Positions 21,152 through 32,230 of a stretch of DNA of 64,000 nucleotides are shown one piece after another. Location of the stretch: positions 281,664,715 through 281,728,714 of the forward strand of contig NC_061510.1 of NCBI RefSeq assembly GCF_022539505.1. Reading direction: 5' to 3'. The notes beneath the pieces are model-generated. The model saw only the letters and a list, made by a program, of their open reading frames with translations, searched no databases and had not been told where the DNA came from. Numbering within the stretch: position 1 is the first letter of the stretch; each line of letters begins with the position of its first letter. This stretch comes from Lolium rigidum (Eukaryota > Streptophyta > Magnoliopsida > Poales > Poaceae). A program made the translations under genes and the position numbers.

Positions 21152-21745
21152 AATTAGTTTTACTTTTCTTAATTTTTTGATATACTATTTGTATTTTTAA
21201 CATTTTGAATTGAATTAGTTTTATTTTTCTGATTTTTTTGATATATTATTTGTATTTTTAACATTTTGAATTGAATTAGTTTTACTTTTCTTAATTTTTT
21301 GATATACTATTTGTATTTTTAACATTTTGAATTGAATAAGTTTTATTTTTCTGAATTTTTTGATATATTATTTGTATTTCTAACATTTTGAATTGAATTA
21401 GTTTTATTTTTCTGAATTTTTTGATATATTATTTGTATTTTATGATTTTGAATTGAATAAGTTTTATTTTTCTGAATATTTTGATATATTATTTGTATTT
21501 TTAACATTTTGAATTGAATTAGTTTTATTTTTCTGAATTTTTTGATATATTATTTGTATTTTATGATTTTGAAATGAATTAGTTTTATTTTTCTGAATTT
21601 ATTGATATATTATATGTATTTTAAACATTTTGAATTGAATTAGTTTTATTTTTCTGAATTTTTTGATATATTATTTGTATTTTATGATTTTGAAATGAAT
21701 TAGTTTTATTTTTCTGAGTTTTTCTGTATTTTTAACATTTTGAAA
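21152..21745. repeat. AT-rich minisatellite, ~62-bp unit, ~9 copies
   Basis: A unit of 61-62 bases containing TTTTTGATATATTATTTGTA and ATTTTGAATTGAATTAG repeats about nine times with little divergence. It lies between the small gene's promoter and the middle hairpin cluster of the CACTA element. It codes for nothing. Confidence 0.9.
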
Positions 21746-21768
21746 AAGAAAAAGTAATTTGAAAAATA

Positions 21769-21910
21769 CCTTTAGTCGCGGTTGGCCTCGCCAACCGCGA
21801 CTAAAGGTCTGTGCGCGCGGGAACGAAAAACCCGGCGAAAAAAAGCCTTTAGTCGCGGTTGGTCTGGCCAACCGCGACTAAAGGGCACCCTTTAGTCGCG
21901 GGTCGCCTCC
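21769..21910. repeat. Internal TTTAGTCGCGGTT hairpins, split by gypsy insertion
   Basis: Two hairpins (21769-21807, 21846-21883) repeat the subterminal arm of the CACTA element. A third starts at 21889 (TTTAGTCGCGG). Its other arm (CCAACCGCGACTAAAA, 34864-34879) lies beyond the retrotransposon, so the gypsy element inserted into the hairpin loop. Confidence 0.85.
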
Positions 21911-22295
21911 TGACAAGGTATTGACTTGTCAATGCCTATGGATTGTAGGCTAGGGTTTAGTTAGAAGTAGAGGGCAAGTAGATCTCGAAGGTTTCAGCCG
22001 AAAAGTACTCGACGACTATGAAAACTAGGGTTTGCGAGACAATGATTCGATTGATTCTTTGTCCCTCGACTCCCCTTATATATGAGGTGGAGCCGAGGGA
22101 TTCGTGCTATACAAGTTTACATAGTCCGGGACGGTTTCTAACTCATCCCGCCAGATCACAAACAACACTTCCTATTACAACTCTATCTTTCCTTAGTAAA
22201 TCTTGGGCTCCCGAATCTTCTTATTCTTCGGGTATTGGGCTTCCAGTAAATCCCGGGTACCATCTTCGGCAGGCCCATTTGGGATGCCTATGTCA
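21911..22295 (-). repeat. 3' LTR of the gypsy element
   Basis: 385 bp, starting TGACAAGG and ending ATGTCA on the plus strand. It differs from the other LTR by about one substitution and two single-base indels by eye. Confidence 0.92.
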
Positions 22296-22312
22296 GTAGC
22301 CCCCGAGATTTT
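22296..22312 (-). other. Polypurine tract of the gypsy element
   Basis: On the minus strand the sequence just before the 3' LTR reads ATCTCGGGGGCTAC and is followed by TGACATAGG. This fits the G-rich primer site for plus-strand DNA synthesis in grass gypsy elements. Confidence 0.6.
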
Positions 22313-22829
22313 GCTTGAATCGTAGAGTCAGGGAAAATCTCCATTGTTTATTTTTACTCGAAAGCTTTAACCTTTTATATTTCTTCACATAAAATTCTAT
22401 ATTGTACAGGGATACTGGTAATTGGGGCTAGTTCATCTGACGGATCGGGTACTAGTTAACTGCTCTAGTGGCAATCCGCAAAAACCTACTTCAAAATCAC
22501 GTCCCCGGACATGATCTCGGGATACTGGTGTAAACGTCGACAGAGTGCCGCTTAAGGTCTTACCATTCCGTCGAGTCCCGAGTCAAATTTATCGGGTACC
22601 TAACGCGTCCGTTAGGATTTTTCTTCGTATCCGTTGATACGGATAAAAGTAGCAGAGCGCAGTCTTTGGCGATGCCACGCCCGCGAACGGATCCGGGGTC
22701 TTACCTTCGCAAATTTTGCGGCATTCGAAATTGATCGCAACTTCGGCGTTCCGAGAATATATTGTCGAGTGCTTTTCCGGCTGTTGGAATGGCACATTTT
22801 ATCGAGTCATATATGACTTATATTGTTCT

Positions 22830-23240
22830 CCCGATGGGAGTATATGTAGAGTTAATTATAACTCGAAATATACTCTCTTGTTTTTCTATTTTTGTTAATT
22901 TCATCGGGCACGCGAACAGCGTTCCCGATGGGAGTAGCCCCCGAGGCTACAACCAAGAACTTGTGCTTGGTTGTAGGCTCAACATTTTAGTCCACCTTGT
23001 CGCTATATTTTCATTACTTCCCAATATGATCTCTTTCTTCTTCTCTCTTTTTTTATCTCTCGGGTGCGCGAACAAGCGCTCCCGATGGGAGTAGCCCCGA
23101 GGCTACAGCCAAGGACTTGTGCTTGGTTGTAGGCTCCCGCAATTTCTATATTTGTCATACTCGAAAATTTACTTTTTTCTGAAGTAGCCCCCGAGCATTT
23201 GGGCAAAAACTTGTATTTGATCAAAGGCTCCCGAAGTATT
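22830..23240. repeat. Repeated GTAGCCCCCGAGG blocks
   Basis: A block of about 60 bases with CCCGATGGGAGTAGCCCC, then CAAGAACTTGTGCTTGG and AGGCTC, occurs at 22922-22981 and 23079-23136. A diverged copy lies at 23181-23233. On the minus strand each carries a TCGGGGGCTAC motif like the true polypurine tract. Confidence 0.7.
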
Positions 23241-23712
23241 GAATAATTCTTTCTGTCGTCACTTTTCTTTTATTTTTCTTGTCGACATACTTCCCTTAAT
23301 CAAATTTACTTCATCCTTCTCGAATAGTCGTGAGTTCTCTGCCCTGTGGGTCCATTGCTTCGACCATGTTGACACGTCGTGCAAGTGGGGGACACACGTC
23401 CTCCGCTTTTCCTGGCGCACGTACGGTAACGCCTATCTCAATAAAAATACTGTTTTGCCCTTGTGTCTAGAAGATCCATTCTCACCACACGATTTCTTCA
23501 TCCAACGGCACACTCGCTTCACCCGATTCTTATATAAACCCTTCTTCAACCTCCGTTCATCCCTTGCTTGCGCCGCTTACACTGTTCCTCTTCGCAAAAC
23601 TTCCCTGCGCCTAACTCTCTCCAATCTTCCGTTCGCACATACATTGCTCGCCCACTGCCGTTGATGCCACCGCGCACGCGTCCGACTCGCCACGAGCACG
23701 CCGGAATCCAAG

Positions 23713-26401
23713 ATGGCCGCCGAGGATCTTGAGTGGGAGAGATCCAAAATCTCCAATCAAGACATCAACACGCCGAAGAGGCTCGGCCTCATGACGAAGG
23801 AGGACGCCATCCGCTTTCCTAGCGAAGAAAGCTACCCCAAGCCTCCAATGGAGTATCGGGTTAGTTTTGTTGATCACCTGATCCGCGGCCTTTCAACCCC
23901 AATCCATGATTTCCTCCGCGGCCTTCTTTTCGTTTATGGGATTCAACTGCACCAGTTGACTCCCAATTCCATCCTTCACATTTCTATTTTTATCACACTT
24001 TGCGAATGCTTCCTCGGAATCCCTCCCAATTGGGCTCTGTGGAAGCGCATTTTCTGCCTCCGCCGTAATGGCTCCCACAACGTCACTTATAACATAGGTG
24101 GCGTTGTTATCTGTGTTCGGACTGATGTCGATTATTTCGACGTCAAGTTTCCTGATTCTGTCCAAGGATGGCGCAAAAAGTGGCTCTACATCCACGAAGA
24201 AAGCGCCAATTCTGTGGAGCACAACATAGTTCCTTTTGACGGAAGTGCCAGGATTCAGCGTCGCCGTTCCTGGGATGCCGAAGCTTCTGAAGAAGAGAAA
24301 AAGGCGACAGAGGCGCTCATGGCTCGTATCCGTCATCTTCAAAACACTCGAGGCAAAGAGCTATCTCGGTGTTCAAATTACCGCCTACTTCCTTAGGATT
24401 AGAGTGCAGCCTCTTCGAGCTCGCAAAATCCCCTTTGGACGTATTCGGTGAAAATGACGCCAACGGAATCTCCAGGTGATCTTTCCGTAAAGGACTTGGA
24501 AAAATTGGTTCGAAGAATTTCTCGATTAGGCAAGAAGGATCCTATTCCCTCCTCTCGTCGAGTGGAACCATACGAGTGCTTCCAATCCTCTTCCCGAGGT
24601 ATTTTCTCTTCTCGAAGTTCTATCTTGTTCCGAACTTGTTCCTCGTATCTTATTGCGAGTGGTATCTCACTTATTCTCTTTTGTCACTATTTCCTTGTAG
24701 AATCATCCTACTATGGCTTCCCTTCCTCCTCTTCCCGAGGATGGAGAGGTCGAAGAAAGAGCCGTTGTCGATGATGTCAACCGAGAGACCCCTCTTTTGT
24801 GAATGAACCCGCAGATTCTCGAAAATCTGCGGGATCTACCGAGAAGGATGCTGCCTCCGAAGATACAACATCAGCGCAATCTCCTCCTCCTGCTGTTTCT
24901 CCGAAGAGCAAAAGGAAAAGGAGCAATGCCGAAGATTCCGGGACCTCGAAACCCGAAGAAACTGCTCCTGCACCTCGAAAAGCAGCTTATGATCCATACA
25001 TCGAGAGTATCATCAGCTCGTAGGTTCCTTGCTCTTTTCCTTTTTTATTTGAAGAATTTTATCTTGCCTTGCTTTTATGCTGCCGCTATTTTGTCACGAG
25101 TGATGATGAAGAAACACCAACTTTAGATGTGGCTGCTCGAACGAGCACGTCACATACTTTAGTTATTTCGAAAAACCAGCTTGAAGGGGAGGAATCGTCG
25201 CCTCCTCAACAAAATGTTGATACATCTACTCCTTCGAGCCCCGTGCCCCTTCACCAAAAAGGGCACGGGTTGAAAAGATTGTTGATCCTGCCCCTCAGTT
25301 GGGCAGTTCGTCGCCCCCGCTCCTAGATGATGTAAGTTTGTCGACATCTATATTTTCTTTATTTTGTTTCTTCACATCTTTTTTTTATTTTTTTTTTTAT
25401 GCCGATGTTTCTCTTCATCGTGTTCACGTTGAACAGCCTATGATCAAGGATCTTCTCCGCATCGGTTCCCAATTTATTGGGTACCGTGAATATGCTAATA
25501 GAGCCGAAGGTAACGACTTTCATACTTGTCGTTTTTCCTTAATTTGTCACTCCTGTTACTTGCCGCGATTTTTTGATCTTTCTTCTCTCTTTTTTCCATA
25601 TCTCGACGGAGAAACTTGCAGAGGCTAACGAACGCGCCGACGCACCGGCTCAAAAACTTGAGCAAAGTGAGGCGGCTCGCAAGAAAGCCGAACTCGCTGC
25701 TAGCAAAGCCAAGGTCGAAGCCGATGAAGCTAAGGCGAAAGCTGCCGGTGTCGAGGAACTGCAGAAGAAACTTGAGGATGCGACAGCTGCCTTGGATGAG
25801 CACAAAGCTGCACAAGCTTCTCGTGACGAAGGAATCCTCAAGCGTTTGAAGTCGCAAAGTCGACGTACTCTGAGTAATATTATCAATCCCTTTTATTTTA
25901 CTGCACTTCCTGTTTCTTGGTTGTTGACTCGATGTCTTGTCTCGTGTGGCAGCCCAAACAAACCAGGATTTTGATCTCGGATAATCCCGTCAACGATCCT
26001 CTCCTTGACGCACTTTCTCTTCGGAGTTTCACGGGCGCGAAATTCGTGAAGGCGTGGCAAATGCTAATGCAGGATTGTCGGCGTTGTTCCCTTATTTCTT
26101 CCCGAAGAAAGAAGAACCCGCAACTTTCCTTAACCTCGCCAAGATGTTTAATGCTTCGGAAGACCTGGGATTGAAGATGCGTCGGGAGAATATGAAGGTT
26201 GCTTTGTCGAGAGTACTCGTTGCCCTGGTTGCCGACAGCCAACGGACGCTTGATTGGATGAAGGTTGGCGACACCGGTCGGATAGAGCGATCAAGATGGA
26301 GGTCGCTGATCAAGGCGGCCAAGCCCAACACGAAGAAGATCTTGGCGTATCCGGGGATCAAGCCGGCTTCAACTCCTAGCTCCTCGAGGCCGGAGGTCTA
26401 G
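23713..26401 (+). pseudogene. Tat-element opposite-strand gene 1 (gypsy-type transposon domain)
   Basis: This gene runs on the plus strand, opposite to gag-pol, in the region after integrase. Exon 1 (23713 to about 24400) encodes a globular domain with MTKEDAIRFPSEESYPKP near the start and LHQLTPNSILHISIF in the middle, as in the 'putative gypsy type transposon' proteins of grasses. A frame change near 24350 and several stop-bounded segments follow, with good donor/acceptor pairs around 25020-25090 and 25330-25435. An Ala/Lys/Glu-rich coiled coil lies at 25615-25860 and a final helical exon at 26054-26401. Function is unknown. I treat it as degenerate because the first frameshift lies inside conserved coding sequence. 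Confidence 0.65.
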
Positions 26402-26589
26402 TTGCATGCCTCTCGTTTTTCTTTCTGTTTCTTTTGCTTCGTCGCCAAAGTAGTCATTTGGCGACACGTACTTTCTTAACTCCACCGTAATGCCCTTGTA
26501 ATTATTCCAAGAGATTAATGAAGACTTCTATCTTTGCTTGTTATTTGATGTTGTCTTGTTTATTTTTCGGTTGATATTTGATAACTATA

Positions 26590-27561
26590 CTCCATCTTCT
26601 GCTCCTTCCAATGTTTCGCCTTCTTCTTCCCGCGCGAGGAAAGCTTTTGGTGATACCGCTCCTGTCGACGATACCTTGTCGCAAGAACTGGATGAACTTC
26701 GGCAACAACTTCAGTATGCGAAGAAGCAAACACTTGTGATGATGGAGCAATCTCGTAAGTCATCTGAAGCCGAAAAAATTGCTCTTCAACAAGCTCGCGA
26801 GGCTGTAGCTGCTAAGGAAATTGCTGCTTCCGAGGCTGAAAAGGCGACTATTCGAGAAAATTTCATGCTCGAATTAATGAATGAAGCCAGTGCGGATATG
26901 TCGGGTATGCCTGTTTCATCCGTCGATATCCTTTATCTGCATACTATTGTTTCTTTGAAGGTTTCCGTTTTTTTTTTTGTTTTGATAGGTGCCTTTACTG
27001 ATGCTGCTGCCGAGGAAGAGAGGGTGAATGCTAGGACAACCCTCCTTGTTAATCTCTCCTTGGACCATGGTTCTTTGTTTTGGGCTACCCCGAAAGGACC
27101 CGCCAAATTGTCAGATTTCAAGATCGCGCCTCTCAAACTCGTGATTTCCTCGACTTCTGTACCAAGACCTTGTCCATGGTTTACAACTCCATGTTTCCTC
27201 GGAACGTCCAACCAAAAACTCTTCCTGAATTGATGGAAAGGTTCAAGGATGCTCGCAGTATCCATGATTTTGTCAAAGCTCAACTAGTAGCCGGCGCCAG
27301 ATTTGCTCTTATCATGCTCCAGATCTGCCACTCGAAGCTTGACCTTACCCGGGTTGTCGAGAAGGTTCACCAAAAGTAAAACGTCGGAGAGTTGGTGTTG
27401 ACAGGATTAACACGAAGGTTACGCCTATAGCCGAAGAAATGATTGAGGACCTACTTCGGATGGATGCCGACTTTTTTGCCGATGGCCATTATGCCGATTT
27501 TCTTGGTGCTGCTCCTGAGGAAAACAGGGTTACTCTTGATGACATATTGAATCAAGACTAG
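26590..27561 (+). pseudogene. Tat-element opposite-strand gene 2
   Basis: A second plus-strand coding region begins about 26590. It encodes a Ser-rich start, then a coiled coil (26690-26890, QELDELRQQLQYAKKQ and AEKIALQQAREAVAAKE). After a likely intron (about 26905-26990), EEERVNARTTLLVNLSLDH leads into a helical domain that continues in other frames to a TAG at 27559. Breaks occur near 27090 and 27378. It may be the 3' part of the same transcription unit as the gene to its left, since both have the coiled-coil-plus-helical-domain layout, or a duplicate of it. Function is not known. Confidence 0.5.
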
Positions 27562-28024
27562 TTAGTTTCTTCTTGTAGATATTTTTTCTTTGTAATCCAC
27601 GACTATATTGTAAAGCAATCATTATATTTCTCTCGTTTGTTTAGCCCCGAGTGTTTCGGTGACTCTTTACTATATTTGTATACTTGCGAGGTTTTGAACC
27701 AAGGCATTTATATATTTAAGGCGAATATGAGCCCCCAAGCTTTTTATTGAGTACTATTTTGTATTTTTGTTGACTCACGAGGTATTTGAATACCAAGGCA
27801 AGTTTTTCCTTTTGTTGATGAACTATATTGAAATTCGTCGGAGCGAAGACTTTGGTCATGTCGATAAAGAAGAAAAGTTATATTGTCACTATCTTTATTA
27901 TATTGCAGCACCGCGAGCCCGCCTCATTAAAAACCTTCTCCGGCCCCACTCGGTGCCCCGAAAAAGGAAAAGAGTGCGTCTGAAAACTCGCGGGCGTTTC
28001 GAGTACATTGAAGCTTTACAAAGA

Positions 28025-29297
28025 CTATATTTTGACTCTAGGCGTAAAAACGCCTAAGTTGCGCCACGTTCCGGGGTTTGGCTCCTCCACCCCCGTCTTC
28101 TTGTCCTTTATTCCGTATGCTCCTCCTCCAATTACTTCCGTGACAATGTAAGGGCCAAGCCATGGTGACTCGAGTTTTTCATGACTTTTTTGCGTGAGCC
28201 GAAGAACTAGGTCTCCCACTCGAAAAGATCTTGGCCGCAAACGTCGACCGTGGTAATTCTTCAAATCCCGTTGATATTTGGTTACCCGAGATAATACTTC
28301 ATCTCGAGCTTCATCAAGTGCATCGACGTCGTCTTCTAACGCTCTTCTCGACGTTTCTTCATCATATTCGGCGACACGTGGAGAGTTGTGCTCTATCTCT
28401 ATTGGTAGTACCGCTTCTGCTCCATGAACCAGGAAAAACGGAGTTTCCTGCGTTGCTGTGTTTGGTGTTGTTCGGATGCTCCACAACACGCTTGGTAGTT
28501 CTTCTGGCCATGTATGTCGAGCTTTTTCCAGTGGTCCTAATAAGCGCTTCTTGATACCATTGCAGATGATGCCATTGGCTTTCTCGACTTGCCCATTGGT
28601 TTGAGGATGTGCAACTGACGCAAAGTTCAGCTTAATACCCACCTCTTCGCAATAATCTTTGAATTCATGGGATGTGAAGTTGCTGCCGTTGTCTGTGACG
28701 ATGCTGTGGGGCACTCCAAATCTGAAGACGAGGCCTTTTACGAATTTTACTGCGGATGCTCCATCTGGTGAATTTATCGGCTTCGCTTCTATCCACTTTG
28801 TAAACTTATCGACGCCTACTAGCATGTACTCCTTTCCTCCTCGGCCAGGATTTGTGTAACTTACCCACCATATCAAGTCCCCATTGAGCAAAGGGCCAAG
28901 ACAATGGTATTGGTGCTAACTCTGCTGCCGGAGAGTGAGGTTTTGCGGCGAACCTTTGACATGCGTCGCAAGTTCTTACTATGTCCTTGGCGTCCTCGAT
29001 TGCTGTCAACCGAGAGAATCCTGCCCGAAAAACCTTGGCTGCGATAGCTCGACTACTTGCGTGGTGGCCACATATTCCTTCGTGTACATCCTTCAGGATT
29101 ATTCTTCCTTCTTCGGGTGTAACGCACCTTTGCAAAACGCCCGAAATACTTCGCTTATACAATTCTCCCTTGACCACCGTAAAAGCTTTGGAGCGTCGAA
29201 TTACTCGCCTTGCTTCAACCGGATCATCGGGTATTTCTTTCCTCATGATGTATGATATGTACGGCTGCATCCACGGTATCCGTATCACCATGACCAA
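28025..29297 (-). pseudogene. Integrase of the gypsy element
   Basis: This is the enzyme that inserts retrotransposon DNA. An N-terminal HHCC zinc domain (HEGICGHH and CDACQRF) lies at about 29100-28950, then the RNase-H-fold core with GLDMVGK, TDNGSNF and GQVEKANG supplying D, D and E of the catalytic triad, and a C-terminal part ending at 28025. Near 28850 the reading frame changes between the zinc domain and the core (WPRRKGVH versus NPGRGGKEYMLVGVDKFTKW), so the polyprotein is broken there. The core triad itself looks intact. Confidence 0.9.
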
Positions 29298-29379
29298 GTC
29301 CCGATCCTCTTCTTCGTCCTCTTGCTTTTCCTTGGCAGCCCCCGAGGGTTTCTTCTCCTTCTTTTTTGACTTTGTTGGC

Positions 29380-30009
29380 TTAGTGGATCTCTCTCGTTAT
29401 CTCTTCCCGTAATACACTCGGCGGGATTGGAAGGCACTGTGACCCGATGTTTGCAAGAACGTCGGCTTCGTCGTTGCTCAACCTGCTAATATGATTTACT
29501 TCGCATCCATCGAATAACTTTTCAAGCTCGTTGTACACCTCCTTGTATGCCATCATGCTATCATTGATTGCATCACATTGGTTCATAACTTGCTGAGCCA
29601 CCAACTGTGAGTCGCCAAAGATTTTTAATCGAGTTGCTCCGCAGGCTTTCGCCATCTTCATCCCGTGTATGAGAGCCTCATATTCTGCTTCATTGTTAGA
29701 TGCGTTAAGGAACGTCATCCGGAGGATGTACTTCAATTTGTCGCCTTCAGGTGATATGAGTACTACTCCTGCGCCAGCTCCTTCTAGTCTCTTGGACCCA
29801 TCAAAGTTCATGGTCCAAGTTCTCGATAAATCTGGTGGTCCTGTATTTTGCAACTCCATCCATTCTGCGATGAAGTCTGGCAGTATTTGCGACTTTATTG
29901 CTTTTCTTTTTTCATACGTGATGTCCCGAGGGGAAAGTTCTATTCCCCAAAGGGAGACACGACCCGTAGCTTCTGGGTTATTCAAGTATATTTGACAAGG
30001 GAGCTTCAT
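29380..30009 (-). pseudogene. Second (archaeal-type) RNase H of the gypsy element
   Basis: A 209-codon frame contains MNFDGSKRLEGAGAG, NNEAEYEALIHG, IFGDSQLV and LSNDEADVLA, which give the D, E, D, D acidic residues of RVT_3-type RNase H. In Tat elements this extra RNase H sits between the RT-linked RNase H and integrase, exactly as here. It should remove RNA from RNA-DNA hybrids. The frame is open throughout; the polyprotein is broken before and after it. Confidence 0.85.
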
Positions 30010-31192
30010 TGACCACTATGATCGGGTGTGCCGAAAAATAGTGGCGCAATTTTCGTGCTCGTCGTGAACACTCCATATGCTAGCTTTTGGTACCGAGGGT
30101 ACCTTTGTTTTGAAGGTGACAAGACTTCGCTCACGAAGTATACTGGCCGCTGCACTCCATGGATTTTCCCTTCTTCCTCTCTTTCGACAACTAATACTGT
30201 GCTAACCACTTGGGGCGTGGCTGCAATATACAGCAGGAGAGGTTCCTTTTCCTTTGGAGCCACCAGGATTGGTGGTGTCGAGATTTTTCGCTTCAGAATC
30301 CTCGAAAGCTCGTCGGCCTCTTCGTTCCACTGGAATTTATCTCCTTGTTTTATCGGCGCATAAAATGGTAACGCTTTTTCTCCTAACTCGGCGACGAACC
30401 TGCTCAAAGCCGCGACTCGCCCAGTTAGCTGCTGTATTTCTTTCAACTTTGTTGGCTTTCTCATTGTTACTATGGCTTGTATTTTGTCGGGATTTGCTTC
30501 AATCCCTCTTGCCGAAACTAGAAACCCCAGAAGTTCTCCTGCTGGGACGCCAAAAGAACACTTCGTCGGGTTCAGTTTGAGGCAGAATTTGTCGAGGTTG
30601 TCAAAAGTTTCTTTGAGATCCTCGATCAATGTTGTCCCTTTTTTGATGTTATGACGACATCATCGATGTATACTTGCACGTTTTTCCCGATCCGTGTTGC
30701 TAAACACTTCGCATCATCCTCCGATATGTTGCTCCCGCATTTTTAGACCAAAGGGCATTGTTTTGTAGCAAAACACGCCGTAAGGTGTAATAAACGCTGT
30801 CTTGGCTTCATCATCTTCTTTTAATCTGATCTGGTTATAACCGAGTATGCATCCAAGAAGGAAAGACGTTCGCAACCTGCCGTGGAGTCGATAATTTGAT
30901 CGATCCTTGGGAGGGGAAAGTGATCCTTAGGACAATGTTTATTGAGACACGTAAAGTCGACGCACATGCGAAGGACTGTCGTGTTTTTCTTCGGCACCAT
31001 CACTGGGTTAGCTACCCATGTGGCTTCCGTAGATATTTCTCTGATAAAACCAGCTTCTTCGAGTCGATTTATTTCTGAAAGCATGGCTTTGCGGTTTGGT
31101 TCCGAAAAACGCCGCAAAGGTTGTCTGATTGGTTTCGCTGTTGGATCCAAATTTAGGTGGTGCTCGGCAAGTTCCCTGGGTACTCCCGGCAT
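30006..31192 (-). pseudogene. Reverse transcriptase and RNase H of the gypsy element
   Basis: RT motifs run from 31192 downward: RMCVDFTCLNKHCPKDHFPL, SFLDAYS, and a YIDD active site near 30665-30676. The following thumb/connection and RNase H part (30629-30006) has KLNPTKCSFGVPAGELLGF and LLLYIAATPQVVSTVLV. Frame breaks lie between 30830 and 30635, including one at an A6G3 run just after YIDD. The expected D at the start of the first RNase H appears degraded, which is common in Tat elements that carry a second RNase H. Confidence 0.88.
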
Positions 31193-31397
31193 GTCAGCTG
31201 GACACCATGCAAAGATTTTCCAGTTCTCACGGAGGAACTTGACGAGCGCGCTTTCCTATGCGATATCCATATCGTTTGCGATAGATGTCGTCTTTTTGGA
31301 TCCGTCGGGTGAATCCGCACCTCCTTAGAATTTTTCTCTCGTGTTGAAAGTTGATTCTTTATTTGGCCTTCCAGCGTACGGCGTACGTCGTAATCAG

Positions 31398-32230
31398 TCA
31401 TGCTTTTTGACGCCAAGTACTCGGCTTGCATCCCGAAAGTTTCGCCAACTCGTGAAAATCCTTGTCGCACTTATCGGCTAAGGCAAAGCTTCCCTTGATC
31501 GTGATTGGTCCTCTTGGTCCGGGCAACCTCCACAACAGGTATGTATAGTGTGGTACTGCCATAAATCTAGCATATGCTGGTCGTCCCAACGGAGCGTGGT
31601 ATTGTGATGGAAAATCCACGACTTCAAATTCGAGCTTCTCGATTCTATAATTTTCTCGGTCCCAAATTGAACATCGAGATTGATTTTTCCCAATGGATAA
31701 CTTGGTTTCTCTGGTGTAATGCCGTGGAACCTTGTGTCTGTTGGTTTCAAGTTTGCTAAGGATATGTTCATCTTCCTCAATGTATCTGCATACATGAGGT
31801 TCAAGCTGCTGCCGCCGTCTATGAACACTCGAGAGACATCAAATCCTGCGATAACTGCCGGCGGAATAAGTGCCGACTGCCCCGGTCGAGGAACTTGCTG
31901 CGGATGATCTGCTATTGTGAAGCCGATATCTTGTCCAGACCAATTAAGGTACTCAACTGTTGGTGGAGGCATTTTCTCTGCCATAAACACCTGTCGTGAG
32001 ATTACTTTTTGAGCTCTATTGGACGGCCTTCCCTTCTGAATCATCAACACTGCTCCGTTGGAATTAGGATCAACATAGGGTGGTGGTGCAGGTGCTGCCG
32101 CTATTCTTAGCTGGTGTCGATTGTCCTCTCGTAATCGCGGGAGGTGGCGGGAGATGAACCTCGCTCCTAGGCTCCCGAGGGTTTCTCTCGTGCTGCTCGA
32201 GCGTGAGCATTTTCTCGCGTATCCGAACAT
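31398..32230 (-). pseudogene. Aspartic protease region of the gypsy element
   Basis: The retropepsin-like motif VFIDGGSSLNLMY occurs near 31830, in a domain that extends to about 31700. It would cleave the gag-pol polyprotein. The frame shifts near 31640, after which a conserved segment (31619-31398, PTYARF-like and LLWRLPGPRG) continues in another frame toward RT. The form DGGSS, not D-S/T-G, is seen in many plant gypsy proteases. Confidence 0.7.
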
